Shown: in pieces, positions 48,148-60,179 of the stretch
Layout: every line of letters begins with the position of its first letter
Numbering within the stretch: position 1 is the first letter of the stretch
Assembly: GCF_937616625.2 (NCBI RefSeq)
Contig: NC_065573.1
Location: forward strand, 21,467,001 to 21,531,000
Reading direction: 5' to 3'
Length of the DNA: 64,000 nucleotides
Origin: Mercurialis annua
Taxonomy: Eukaryota; Streptophyta; Magnoliopsida; Malpighiales; Euphorbiaceae
Notes under the pieces: model-generated
Told to the model about the DNA's origin: nothing
Databases searched by the model: none
What the model saw: the letters and a program-made list of their open reading frames with translations, nothing else
Translations under genes and position numbers: made by a program

Positions 48148-49367
48148 TTTTTTTAACTATCCAAATAAGAGATTTAAAATTTATAATTTTTAAATAAAAA
48201 AATTTAAAATTTAAAATGTAAGATTTCAAATTTAAATTTAAATTTCAAATTCATGAATTCAAACGCATTGTAAATTAGATCTTGTATAATTACTTTTTTA
48301 AAAAATGCTATTTAATCTATCATTGTGTACCATCTTTATTATCTTTCCTTACGTGACATCATTTAATTAGTCCAATTATTCTCTAAAAATGTATATTTCA
48401 AAATACACCTTTAAATACATCCACTAATATGTTGCTATATCATATGGCTAAAAACGTTCGGTTAAAAAGAAAATTTATGTAGCATTATTTATTTTTTAAT
48501 GCATCTTTAAAGGATTGTCGGTGCTTCTAATGACGTAAGTTACTTGATTGTCTACATTACCAACAAGAGGGACTCAATTATCTAGAATGTAATTGTCAAA
48601 GAAACAATTATCTAAAATATTGAGTTTAGGTCTGGCCAGCAAAAATTATATAGTTTAGGTTTTTCCACCAAAAATAATAGTATAATTTAGGTTGTTGCAG
48701 CCGATATATAAGTTAATTATTGCTGTCAGGCCTGCCATTTTGGACTAATCAATTTTTATACATATCGTTGCCAAATTATTGTGATTTGGTGCATCTAACT
48801 AGCATCTTTACTATATTCAAAAACAAAAAAACTAACATCTCTTATATCTAGTGCAAAATTACTAGTACTATAAAAAATTGTGAAAAACAAGAAAATTATT
48901 AAAAATATATAAAGTTTTACTACTATGAATATTAATTAGTAATACTAATTAATTTATGTTAATACTTTTCTTTATTAACACTTATGGTGTACTATTTTTA
49001 GATTTAAAATGTAATAGTACTCTATCTACTTGAACCCATTGGATAAAATTTCATATTTAGACATCTCATTTTAATTGATATATAATTTCATTAATTGTAT
49101 CTTGTAGCTTAATTTGTTTTTCTCTTATTTTTTATCATATTTAATTAATATTTTTTGAGAAATGTATTTCTAGTAAAATGTGATTTAAAAATTAAAAAAA
49201 TTACTTTAGTCATTGATCTATATTAAAACAGTATAGAGAATACAGTTAATTAATTATATAAGTTAGGCAGATATAGAGGGGATTTAAATTGTTTAAAGTC
49301 TTCACTTATATTGAAACAAAACAAAATAAAACACTGCTTCTTTTTCTTTTTCTTTGAGAGAGATACA
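48148..49367. other. 5' flank of the SDR gene
   Basis: AT-rich with no element ends that I recognise. A pyrimidine-rich 'ctgcttctttttctttttctttgagag' type leader precedes the ATG at 49368. No certain TATA box. Confidence 0.5.
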
Positions 49368-52325
49368 ATGGCGACAACTTTGATATCTGCAGTTGCAAGA
49401 AGGTGAGTCTATTTAATTAAAATATTTTATCTGTATTTCTAGTTCTTTCCATGTTGTTGATCATGAAGATATAAAAACTGTTTGTCTCTGCTCTTGAACT
49501 TATATGGATTTTGGTTTGACTATTTTTTCCCTAAACTAAAGAAAAGAACATAGAATTATTATTATTGCCATATTTTTGTGTTCATGTTGTTGATTTTTCT
49601 TTTTTGGAGTAGATTTTTGTTTTTTGTTTTGGATTAGATGAGACTTTAGTGTTTGAAACTATATATTTTGGCATGAATTAGAAGAATTTTACGATAGGGA
49701 AAAAATTCATCTTCATCTAAAAAGATCATAATAGATGAAGATCATGAATTTGTTTTATCATGATAAAAATATTATTGTCAAAAGCAATTGGCAAGTATTA
49801 TTGTTCCTTTACACTTCCTCTTTCCTTTTTCCCCCTCCCATTCTATAAAGGCCTAATGGTAAAAAAAACCCAAACCTTTACGATTTGTTGCAATTATATC
49901 CAAACCTTTTAATTTTTATAATAATATCCAAATTGCATTTTTTTTGTTGCAATAATATCCAAATTGCATTTTTTGTAGCAATAATAGTCAAATTGATGGC
50001 TAAACTTGTTGTTTTCAATTAAGATATTAAACTATTATTATGTTTTGATGTATAATAATTTAGTAAAAGTCCCAAAAAATGACAAAAAACTCAAAAAAAT
50101 TCACATAAAAAGTGCAATTTGGATATTATTGCAACAAAATAATACAATTTGGATATTATTGCAAAAATTAAAAGGTTTAGATATAATTGCAACAAGTCGT
50201 AAAGGTTTGGGTTTTTTTTGCCATTAAGCCTTCTATAAATTGACTTGATTTGCAAAAAGATTGGTAAGATCAATATACATTTGAATCTTCACTTAAATGA
50301 AAAAATTATCCCGTATTAGGTCATACAACAAATCAATCATACAATCAACAAGAAATTTAAAAATACGAAACCGGATGCATGGATTTCCTCCAAACATAGA
50401 CAATAAAGACATAAAACATGACTTTTGCAGGAGGCGGAACCATCCTATGGCTAGAGTGGACTCCATCTCTAGCTGAGATCGATTTTTTTTTTCTTTTCAA
50501 AATGAAAATAAAATATTGAAACTAGAAGTAAATTTAAAGAAATCCTAAGGCGTAAATGAGTTGGCAAGGCATTCTTCTAGTTTAAGTGAGGTCGCGAGTT
50601 CGAACCATACTCATGTATGCAGTTGTTTAAAACTTGAGGCCAGAATTTTGCCTCCCGCAAGGACCTACTCGGCTCGAGCAGGGATTAGTCTGAATGTGGA
50701 ATGCTTAAAAGTGTCGTCTCATAGTTACATATAGATTAAACTCGACTGTAGAGAATTAAAAATTAAACCGGAGCTGAAAATAAATTTTAATTTCGCCACT
50801 ACACTTATGGAACTCATATATACAAGTGGAATAGCTAACTTACGCTTGTCTATGTGTGTACAGTACCCTACACTGATTTGAACCGGCGTGGGGTATCCAC
50901 AGGGAGTGCCATAGCTTGGGTTCAATCTGGGCACAGTTCTTTGTGTTTTTCGGATTCCCATTAGATTTTTAATGAACACAAAAAATATGGAGATTATATT
51001 TTATCTAACAAAAATTTAACAAACAAAACTTATAGTTCTACTATGGAGCAATACTATATAACCCAACTCTTTTAACCCACCTTCTTGTACCGCCTGACGT
51101 GTTAGTTAAAGGAGAAATACTTGTGTGAACCAAGTTCACCACGTAGGATTGTAAACCATCCATTTATCGTGTGACACGTGGCGAAATTAATATGAACAAC
51201 CAATCATTTAATTGCCTTATGTTTTAAATAAAAAAACCTCTAATTAATAGGTCATTAAATGATTGATTGTTCATATTAATTACGCCACGTGTCACACGAT
51301 AAATGGATGGTTCACAATCCTACGTGGTGAATTTGGTTCACACAAGTATTTCTCCGGTTAAAGAGTGGATGCATTAAATTTTGTTTTTTGAGATATACAC
51401 TTTTGGGTGGGTATTGGACGAATGAAATCCTGCCACGTAAGGTGGGTTATTGAAGGTGAGTTAAATAGGTGGGTTATAAAGCATTTTCCTTCTACTATGT
51501 ACTAATTATTTTTCCTCATTATATGTGAAATGCAGGCTAGAGGGAAAAGTAGCCCTAATCACTGGAGGTGCTAGTGGAATTGGTGCATCCACAGCTAAAG
51601 TTTTTGCCCACCATGGCGCTAAAGTGGTAATTGCTGATATTCAAGATGAATTAGGGCATTCTGTTATTGAAGCCCTAGGCCCATCAAACTCTTCTTATGT
51701 CCACTGCAATGTAACTGATGAGGCCCAAATCAAAAATGCCGTGGACAAAGCTGTTGCTTCATATGGCAAGCTAGACATTATGTTCAACAATGCTGGAATT
51801 TCTGATGAGAATAAACAACGCATTATCGACGTAGAAAAATCCGATTTTGATCGTGTTCTCGGAATTAACATCACCGGTGTTTTTCTTGGCATCAAACACG
51901 CTGCCCGTGTCATGATTCCTGCGCGGTCCGGTACTATTATTTCAACAGCTAGTGTAAGTTCAAGAGTTGGTGCTGCAGCTACACATGCATATTGTTGCTC
52001 CAAACATGCTGTTTTAGGGCTAACAAAAAATGCTGCTGTTGAGCTCGGTCAGTTCGGCATAAGGGTGAATTGCTTGTCGCCTTATGCGCTTGCTACGCCT
52101 TTAGCGACGAGTTTTGTTGGTGTTGGTGATGAGGAATTAGAGAATGTGATGAATACACTTGGTAATTTGAAGGGTGTTACACTTAAGGCGGAGGATATAG
52201 CTAATGCTGCACTTTATTTAGCAAGTGATGAGGGTAGATATGTTAGTGGGCATAATCTGTTTATAGATGGTGGATTTACTGTCTATAACCCATCTTTTCA
52301 TATGTTCCAATACCCAGATTCTTGA
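49368..52325 (+). CDS. Short-chain dehydrogenase/reductase (SDR110C-like), two exons, 274 aa
   Basis: NAD(P)-dependent oxidoreductase close to the secoisolariciresinol dehydrogenase / ABA2 / momilactone A synthase group. Exon 1 is 49368-49402 (35 nt) and exon 2 is 51536-52325; the AG|GT...AG|G junction completes an Arg codon and the frame is open to the stop. Visible: TGGASGIG cofactor loop (residues 21-28), Asp46 after strand 2 (favours NAD over NADP), NNAG (96-99), Asn123, Ser151, Tyr164 and Lys168 of the YCCSK catalytic signature, and the FIDGGF end. Length is normal for classical SDRs. Substrate cannot be told: this group acts on lignans, terpenoids, steroids and abscisic-acid precursors. 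The 2133-bp intron is full of inserted elements. Confidence 0.92.
49850..50230. mobile_element. MULE-type MITE (GGC family) in the SDR intron
   Basis: 381 bp, starting GGCCTAATGGTAAAAAAAAC and ending in its inverse CCATTAAGCC. A perfect 9-bp duplication, TTCTATAAA, lies at 49841-49849 and 50231-50239. Interior repeats of 'caatttggatattattgcaa' are inverted. Confidence 0.92.
50530..50710 (+). mobile_element. tRNA-derived SINE in the SDR intron
   Basis: Pol III-type promoter boxes: an A-box-like AGTTGGCAAGG near 50559-50569 and a B box GAGTTCGAACC at 50596-50606, spaced as in a tRNA gene. They are followed by a non-tRNA body ('gcctcccgcaaggacctac', 'ctcgagcagggattagt') of the sort found in plant SINEs. 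There is no cloverleaf 3' half, so it is not a tRNA gene. Ends are approximate. Confidence 0.7.
50711..51035. other. SDR intron segment without a recognised element
   Basis: A stretch at 50860-50950 ('gaaccggcgtggggtatcc') is GC-richer than its surroundings and may be another repeat fragment. Nothing definite. Confidence 0.35.
51046..51489. mobile_element. Inverted-repeat element next to the SDR exon 2 acceptor
   Basis: 444 bp. Ends are 'gagcaatactatataaccc' and the inverse 'gggttataaagcattttcc'. A perfect 10-bp duplication, TTCTACTATG, lies at 51036-51045 and 51490-51499. It contains a second fold-back element. The right end is 46 bp before exon 2. Confidence 0.8.
51111..51356. mobile_element. 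Nested fold-back MITE
   Basis: Starts GGAGAAATACTTGTGTGAAC and ends in its inverse, with arms of about 100 bp. GTTAAA flanks it at 51105-51110 and 51357-51362. It lies wholly inside the 51046-51489 element. The arms include a CACGTGTC-containing palindromic stretch. Confidence 0.75.
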
Positions 52326-52558
52326 TTAATTTTATTATGTCACAAAGTTGAGTTTTTTTTTATTAATTAATGTTACTTGCATTTGGCCTGTGTTTTGCAT
52401 GAACTTTTCTTAATTTGTTGTTGTTATTTGGTAATGGTACTTTTTGAAAAATTGTAATGAAATATATTGAATTTATCATTGTTTCTTTAAATTTTCATCT
52501 TTCCTTTCTATTTCTATTAGGGAGCGATTTTTAGTATTGTATGACATTTCAGGACTTT

Positions 52559-52711
52559 GTTATACCGATCCTGTACGATTCGGGAGCAGTCACGAGCATC
52601 CGCTACCTAGTGATGAAAATACCGACTGCAGGAGAGACCATCAGCGTTAAAGGAGATCAGGAAGTCGCGTCAAGGTGCTACACAATAACCATGAAAGAAG
52701 CAGAAGAATGA
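52559..52711 (+). pseudogene. Ty3/gypsy protease fragment with internal deletion
   Basis: 51 open codons ending in TGA. The start, LYDSGA, has the Asp-Ser-Gly of a retroviral-type protease. It then jumps to YLVMKIPTAGETISVKGDQEVASRCY, which matches sequence normally lying well downstream in Tat/Retand-like pol proteins. The middle of the protease is missing. Fragment only. Confidence 0.65.
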
Positions 52712-52899
52712 GCGGCTCATGACGAGGAAAGGACCAAAGACCGAATGCCAAATAGATGATGATAATAGCCTTTATTTTTGTATTAATATTTCACATGCCA
52801 TTTAAATACAATCAAAGTTTCATGAAATAAATTGGCACAAACACAACGAAAGACCAACAATAGACGGGGGTCGCAATCAAACCTACTCAAACAAGCAAT

Positions 52900-53078
52900 A
52901 AAGAGAGATACATATCTTATAAGGCAACAATCAAACAAAAGAGACAAATATCTTATAATGCAACTGGCAAACAAAAGAGATACATATCTCATAACAGCCA
53001 GACAAAAGGAGGAACATATCTTGTAAAGTAACGACCAAGCGAAGGAGACGTACATATCTCAAAAAGTAGCGGCCAAAT
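52900..53078. repeat. ~36-bp minisatellite, five units
   Basis: Units carry the pattern 'aaaagagatacatatct(c/t)ata' followed by a variable 'gcaac..caaac'. Probably part of the non-coding region of a decayed LTR element. Confidence 0.8.
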
Positions 53079-53325
53079 GAAATAAAGGCACAAGGCAAAA
53101 GCCAAACTGGAAAAGAAGAAGGAAAAATAAATAAACAAGCAATCATAAATAATGGTGGGAGAAGAAATATTATTATAAAAAATGTGTGTGCGACACAGAT
53201 GGAGGCCATACTCCCCAAGTAAAATATAAGTACATAATAAAAAAACAAACAACAAAACATTCACCAAAACATTATATTATTCAATCTAAATTTTACTCCT
53301 TTCTTATTATCCCCCGTAAATTTAA

Positions 53326-55120
53326 AAATGTCTTTCATCCAGTAGATTCTTAGAAATTTCTATTGAATATGAATTTTCCGAAGCATATGAGCTTCAAAAA
53401 CTTGGTAATAGCTTTTGGGCGAATCATAATCCTAATTCGCCGTCTATAGCTGTTATCTTCGAGGAACATTTTATGGCTGACCTAAGACTTCCTTTGGAAC
53501 ATTTCATCATTGAAATTTGCCTCAATCTGGGTATTTTGCCTGGACAGTTTCATCCTAATGTTGTTCGGGTTCTTATTTCGTTCATGGAATCTCGCAGGGT
53601 TTGTGGAGTTCCTTCGTTGAACCTCTTTAATAATTTTTATGTTTTTTTGCGTCGTAAATACGAAGAGTTCATTTATGCGGGCGGCACGCCTGGTCGTTTT
53701 TTATTTACTCACCCTAGTTCTTTGAAGAACTGGACACCTAAATTTTTTCTCGTTCAACATAAATATTTTTCTACTATATCCAAAGGTTTTCCCCCCTCCA
53801 AAGTTTCTCTTTTTTCTTCCTATTTGATTCGAGAAGAATCTGGTTTGGCCTCTACTTTATTGTCGGAGTGTAAAGGGAATAAGCCTAAGTTTTCTGTTTT
53901 GGCAGAAACGTTTCTCAGCCGTTAGGTTTCGCCTTAGGTGGGTCTTCGTGTTGATAATGGAGGTATTTTTCTAATTTTATTTATTTTATCTTTTATTTAT
54001 AACATGAATACTCCTCTTGACAATCTTCTTAATGATTTTGACGTAGACATGCCTACGGGCGAATCGTACGTTCTTCCTTTGGTGCCTATTGATCGGGTTG
54101 CTGATGTTACTGTTCGGGAAGATACTAAAGTCTTCTTTTCTTCAAAAGTTTTGGAGGAGGATCTAAAATCCCGTCAAAACGGGTTTCCTGTCTTTGGCCC
54201 AAGTTCCAACTTAGTTCGTTTTTCTCTTGAGGACGTAGCAGACTTTAATTCTTTTAGGTTTTTGCTCTACTCCAAGTAAGGATTTGCCCGATTTTTATTT
54301 GCACATATAGGTGTACCCATTCCAAATTTCATTCCAATCAAATGATCCGCAGCTGCCAATATATCTCGCGGTAACAAAAATGATTTTTTTTAGTAAACGT
54401 GTCACAGTGAATTTCTTCTTTTTTTTTTATTTTGAAAAGACGAAGAAACAAATTCTATTTTTTCTCCTATTTACTACGGCGACGAAGAATCGCCGAAGAG
54501 ACGGAAAAAAGGGAAGACGTCCTATAAAAGTTCTTCTACTCCTTCAACGGAGATGCCTTACTTAGCTAAGTGGTTCGAGAGGCAGGATTCGCCCAAACTT
54601 TCTATTTACAATGTTCTCAATATTTTTATGGAGAACTTAGCCATAACGGAGGACATCTAGGCTATTGATTAGCAATATGGTGACGACTTAGTCCACGTCG
54701 CCAATATCAACAGCCTCTCGGTTTGTTTTCTTCTTATAGTCGTTTTATTTTTTATCGTCAGTCGATTCTGGTGATCTTAGTTCCGGACAAGGGATAATAA
54801 ACTGCAGTTAGTGAGTTACATAGCTGAAGGATCTTCTTGCTACTTTGGAGTCTGACAAGGCGAATCTCCAGAATTCATTTAGTGAGTGAGGCTCTTATTT
54901 CACACCTGAAGTCTTCTAACTTCAAATGGGAGAGACAAGTTTTAACTTTGGAGGCTCGCGTCGAACTCTTTCGGAGGAGATTGATTCCATGAAGGCTTCA
55001 TCTTCCTTGGTTTCTTCCAAGAGAGATTTACTTAAAGCTCTTTATTCGTAGTTGATTTTGGAGTATCGTCTTGCCATTGGGGCGAAGTTGCGAGAGAAAA
55101 ACTCCGATGTGGACCTTTTT
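53326..55120 (+). pseudogene. Decayed gypsy-type gag-like ORF ('putative gypsy-type transposon' domain)
   Basis: The best open part is 53473-53925 (150 codons from ATG; the frame is open upstream to about 53326). LPLEHFIIEICLNLGI, QFHPNVVRVLISFM and PSSLKNWTPKFFLVQ fit the plant domain often called 'transposase (putative), gypsy type', found at the start of some Tat-lineage elements. Further frames at 53938-54279 and beyond, with several stops, look like the acidic linker and coiled-coil tail (~54830-55120) of the same protein. Non-functional. Confidence 0.6.
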
Positions 55121-55149
55121 GGTGTTACTCAGCTGAACCCAAAACACTT

Positions 55150-55269
55150 TATTAGGATTTAGCGACGGATATAAATTTCGTCGCTAAATCCGTCGGTAAT
55201 TTCATTTTAGCGACGGATTTAAAATCCGTCGCTAAAATCCGTCGCGATTAAGCTGTTTCCAAGTAGTGT
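55150..55269. mobile_element. CACTA-type MITE or terminal fragment
   Basis: Alternating TTTAGCGACGGATTT and AAATCCGTCGCTAAA inverted units, ending CCAAGTAGTG (reverse complement CACTACTTGG). The left boundary CACTTTATTAGG is a weak partner. No 3-bp duplication identified. Confidence 0.6.
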
Positions 55270-55840
55270 TAAAATGAAAAATACTTCATAATTTTTGTAT
55301 TTTAATTTTGTAGATCGGTCTTTTTAGACTGTATAATTTTATTTTGAATTCAATAAAAATATTTTCTTTTCATCTTGGTTTCTCTTGTTTTATTTTCAAA
55401 GTTTAATCTAAAATCTTGATTTATTCTTTTTGCTTGTCAAAGTTAATCTAAACCCTAGTATTAATTTTTTAGAGTTAATCTAAACTCCAAAACATTTTGA
55501 GGTTAGTTCAAACTTGCAAATTTGAAATTAATTTAGATTTTGCTTAATTGTTTTAATTTCATAACTTCGTTGTGCTTCTTTATTTGGAATCCAACGAGTC
55601 TATTTGATTGGCTTTAATGAGCCTATTCATTTGGAATTTGGTAAATTTATTTATTAGAGTTCTGGCGATTCTTTTTTTCATGTAGCAAATAATTTTTTTT
55701 ATTAATAAAAATGTGTACAAACTAATGTAAATGAGTATAAAGTTTATCTCAGAAACGTCGACATTTATTGATAATGTTTTCTTAAATGTTCGATGTTCCA
55801 GTATCTGATCATTCCATTTTATTAGTTTGCATGTCCCTTT
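55270..55840. other. Intergenic, decayed retroelement DNA
   Basis: AT-rich with repeated 'aatctaaac' words; no coding or terminal signals. Confidence 0.35.
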
Positions 55841-56274
55841 CCGGTTGTTTATTCAATTATGTAGGGTTCTTCACAGTTCGGCTAGAGTTTCTTAACTCTG
55901 CTGTTTCCTTTTCCAATTTTGGCATTCCTTAGAACTAGATTGCCCATTTCAAATTTTCTTGGTTTTACTTTTCTGTTGTGATATCGAGTGGCTTGTTGTT
56001 TGCAAGCTTCAACTCTTATTCGTGCTTGATTTGTTCTTTCTTCGAGCAAATCAAGGCAGAGCCTTATTTTTGCTTCATTGGATGTTTCTTTAAGTAATTT
56101 TCTCTCAATGTCGACAATTCAATTTCTACTGGAATTGCAACCTCTGTGTCGTAAAAGGTGTTTCTCTAGTTCCTTTCCTTGGCATAGTTCTGTAGGCCCA
56201 TAGGACACTGTATATTTCATCTACCCAATTTCCTTTAACTTTATCGAATCTTATTTTTATCCCTTGTACTAGAG
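55841..56274 (-). pseudogene. Ty3/gypsy integrase C-terminal remnant
   Basis: Minus-strand translation across frame breaks gives GNWVDEIYSVLWAYRT (near 56223-56176), RKGTRETPF, then ARIRVEACKQQATRYHNRK and KPRKFEMGNLVLRN. These match the integrase C-terminus of Tat/Retand-type elements. It continues the core domain found at 58158-58480 on the other side of the solo LTR. Confidence 0.8.
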
Positions 56275-58157
56275 TGTCACGACCCAAATCCATGAGTTGT
56301 GACCCGCGCTAGGGAATGTGAGTGATAGCTCTGAAACCCGTAGCAAGCCTAAACCACTATACACTTTTTACTTTCAAACATCAAACATATATCATATAAT
56401 ATGCGAACACTTCAGAATCTCATGTAAAAAGAACATAACATAAAAATTATTATTCAAATATAATATTAAATCAAATTTAAAATATATACAATCGTTTAAT
56501 ACAAACTGGGTCTACTACGATCCACTATTAAAGCTCTAGATTGAAACAAAAGCTTTTTGTGTATACATAAGATGAGACTTCCAGAATAAGAGATGGAAGC
56601 TCGACAACTTCATATCAAACCAAACCTGAAAGGGGAAACACTATGTGTGTGTGTGTGTGTGTTGGGGGGAGGGGGGGTGTGGTCAGCTAACGTTGTATGA
56701 GTTTACATTTACTAATGGTATTATACAAAATAAATCGAATAAACATAAAAGATTTATCAAAATAAGCCAAACATTAGATCCTATCGAATCCCTAATCTTA
56801 AACTCATAATACAAAACACAAATCATATACTAGTATCACATTCATATCATATCAAATCAAATTAATCATGTGTTACAATCCCAATATAATTCCATCGAGT
56901 TAACCGCTACCGCTTAATCCCAAGTTATAAGTCCTGAGATAATTCCACTAAGTTAACTCAATGGATACAGGTCTCGAGATAATTTTACCGAGTTAACCTC
57001 GTATCTATCATACATAATCCTATTTTCCATTTTCACAAACATAATCATAAAGAGCTCAGATCGAAACATGACCAAAATATCGACACCTAAGACTCATAAC
57101 AACACTAGTGATTACATAGTCCTATTGACGCCCAATAGGTAGCTCGTTTCTTTAAATCGTTAAATCATATATCATACTTAAATAATAAACATATCAACAA
57201 AACCATAAAATACATAAAAGTAAATTATAAACTCATAGACACCGTTATATCCAATCAACTATGTATATAAAAACCGTCAAACTCTTTTAGCTCCTATCTC
57301 GATAGCTGGATGACCCGTTGAATCTAATATAAGATTCTTTAGAATTTAATCCTCCAAATTACAGAAACTTTAACCAAACGATTTCCGAGATTAGAAGAGA
57401 ACAACAAGAAAATTGGCCGGAGCACGACGAACCAAACATGTTATTTTGGTCTCAAATGTAAGTCGTGGATTTGATCCGTTTTGCCGATTTTTTGCTTCGA
57501 TTTGACATAAAAAACGTCGAATTCTGATTTTGGAGTAGAAAGATATCAACCAAACAAGCACGACGTATCAAAACCGCTTTTCAGAAAATATATCGATAAG
57601 AGAAGAAAAACGTACTATAAACGTTCACCATATAAATAGACATATGCATCGCTACGTATTGCCGTGCATGCATCTCCATGTGTCGCTATGCGTGCGCCGC
57701 CGCGTGTCATCGTGCATCCATCGCCATGTGTCGGTGCGCATGCATTGTCACTTGTTGCCGTGCATGTATCCTCATGTGTCGCCGCGCATGCATAGCCACG
57801 TGTCTCATTATCTACACGCCATGTGTCTCTAATCATTATCTTCTATATTCTTAAATTTTTACGTCTAAAATTTCGTATTTCTACATTCCAATTTTTAGGA
57901 TTTTATTCGTAACTTTTAGCTCTCCTTTTAGAGATGCATATTGACATATCAACATCTTAGGTTTTCTTTAATCCCGCGTACATTCATTCTAACGAATAAT
58001 AATTTCCAATTAAATTATTATTTCGCGATAAATAAAGTAGACCCGCTTAAATTTATATCGTTAATATTTTAACTTATATTAGACCTCCTTGATTTTAAAT
58101 ATCGCAAATTAAAACATGTTGCATAACTTTTATACCTTGAAAATATGGGATATTACA
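56275..58157 (-). mobile_element. Solo LTR related to the outer element's LTR, inside an integrase remnant
   Basis: The ends TGTCACGACCC and GATATTACA, and the first ~90 bp ('ctagggaatg', 'tagctctgaaacccgtagcaagcct'), match the LTR at 18612, but the rest is diverged (1883 bp against 2461). Flanks CTAGA/CTGGG are only partly alike, as expected for an old duplication. A GT run and G-rich tract lie at 56645-56680. Confidence 0.82.
57650..57825. repeat. ~24-bp GC-rich minisatellite in the solo LTR
   Basis: Repeats of 'cgtgcatgcatc(g/t)ccatgtgtcg' variants, at a place in the LTR comparable to the palindrome array of the related outer LTR. The frames across it translate to repetitive Cys/His- or Thr/Ala/Asp-rich peptides and are not genes. 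Confidence 0.8.
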
Positions 58158-58480
58158 CTGGGTTTGGTTAGTTACTTCAGTCATTCCATTAGTTTGAGGA
58201 TGCCTCACTAATGCAAATTGTAGATTCGTTATAAGATCTGAGCATAACTTTCTGAATCATTCATAATCAAATTGTTTCCCATTGTTAATAACCTGCGTGT
58301 GCGGTATACCGAATCTTTATATTACTTATGTCTTGAAGAAATATTACATTTTTATTTCTATTATTTTCGAGAATGCTTCTATCTCGACCTATTTGGTGAA
58401 GTGGTCGATTGCTAGTATGAGGAGTTTTTTCTGGTTCTATCCTATTGAAAATGGTCACAATTTTTTTATTTTATGGACTA
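58158..58480 (-). pseudogene. Ty3/gypsy integrase core remnant, copy 1
   Basis: The minus strand reads KKLLILAIDHFTK-stop-VEIEAFSKI, then RFGIPHTQVINNGKQFD and VRHPQTNGMTEVTNQT. The first Asp (IDHFTKW type) is present; the second is changed to Asn (NNGKQF). In-frame stops are present. Confidence 0.85.
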
Positions 58481-59336
58481 TTTTAAATAAAAAAACTTAT
58501 TATAATTTTTAATATTGTTTGATTTAAAAATAATAATTTTCATATAAAACTAAGTAAGTTATTTGTTAATAAAAAGGTAGGATTCATGGACCCCACCCTC
58601 TACCATGTAGATCCGTCACCGCATGTATTGTAGTAAAATAGAAATAAATTAATAAACATTAAAACTTAAATTATGTCTTTTTTTAAAAAAAAAAAAGTAG
58701 ATAATTCTATTAGAATTGTAATTAAATATTATGTATTTTAATTATTAATTAAAAATTATAATATCATTGAGATGTCATACTACAAATCACATACCAAACA
58801 TTTAAAGTCTTACTGATTGATCTAATAGATTACATTAGGGAGGTTCATGAATATAGAATACAAATACATATTTTGAAGTGGATAAATAAATTGATAATGA
58901 CAAATAAAAAAAATAAAACACATGAAGCAATACGTAGTTGACCTCATAATATTTTATGCATGCTTGTCTGCCATTTAATGTGAAGTGAAATTGCTTGTTA
59001 ATGGATATAAAAATTGGATTGAATAAGCTCCTTTTCCTTATTCAAAGCATTTCGGAATAAAATATAGAATAAAGAAATTCTCTTTTAATTTTCAATAGTT
59101 GAAATTGAGAGATTAGATATAATATATTAATTCCTTATATTTTCTTTAATCCCGCTTACACCCGTTCTACGAATAATAATTTTTTTAATTAAATTATTAT
59201 TTCATGATAAGTAAATTAGACCCGTTTCGATTTATATCGTTAATATCTCAACTTATATTAGTCCTTATTGACTTTAAATATCGCAAATTAAAACACGTGT
59301 CATAACTTTTATACCTTAAAAATCTAGAGTATTACA

Positions 59337-59640
59337 TAGGGTTTGGTTAGTTACTTCAGTCATTTCATTAGTTTGAGGATGCACCGCTAATGTAAATTTT
59401 AGATTTATTATAAGATCTGAGCAGAAATTTCTGAATCATTGATGATCGAACTGTTTGCCATTGTTAGTAACCAGCTTGTGCGGTATACTGAATCTTCATA
59501 TTACTTCTATCTTGATGAAATATATTATATTCTGCCTTCTGTTATTGTCGAGACTGCTTCTATCTCCACCCACTTGGTGAAGTGGTCGATTGCTACAAGA
59601 TAAATTTTTTCTGGTTCTTGCCTGGTGGAAATGGTCCTAA
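59337..59640 (-). pseudogene. Ty3/gypsy integrase core remnant, copy 2
   Basis: The counterpart of 58158-58480 in the second duplication unit. It keeps AIDHFTKWVEIEA without the stop seen in copy 1, plus NNGKQFDHQ and VHPQTNEMTEVTNQT. Other stops are present. Confidence 0.82.
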
Positions 59641-60171
59641 ATTTTGTTATTTTATGGACTATTTTAAATAAAAGAATATTAAATATATTTTATTTAAAAA
59701 TAATAATTTTTATATAAAAGTAGGTAATTTGTTTTTTAATAAAAAAAGATAGGGTCCATTGACTCCTTCCTTTACCATGTGAATCTGTCACCGCATGTAT
59801 TGTAGTATAAAAATAAATTTATAAAAATTAAAACTTAAATTATGTTTTTAAAAAAATGCAAAGTATAGATAATTCTATTAGGATTGAAAAGTATTATATA
59901 TATTAATTATTAATTAAAAATTATAATATCATTGAAATGTTATATTACGAATCACATACCAAACATTTAAAGTCTTACTGATTGATCTAATAGATTACAT
60001 TAGGGAGGTTCATGAATGTACAATACAAATAAATATTTGGAAGTTGGATAAATAAATTGATAATGACAAATGAAAAAAATAAAACACATGAAGCAATACG
60101 TAGTTGACCTCATAATATTTTATACTTGCTTGTTTGCCATTTAATGTGAAGTGAAATTGCTTGTTAATGGA

Positions 60172-60179
60172 TATAAATA
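60172..60179 (+). promoter_or_regulatory. TATA box of the BAHD gene
   Basis: TATAAATA, 84 bp upstream of the ATG. The corresponding TATAAAAA in the upstream duplicate is at 59006-59013. Confidence 0.65.

Noticed and set aside
50559..50606. tRNA gene
   Set aside because: The A- and B-box-like sequences are present but the acceptor and anticodon stems are not; fits a SINE.
57615..57836. Thr/Ala/Asp-rich repetitive protein on the minus strand
   Set aside because: Translation of a 24-bp minisatellite inside a solo LTR.
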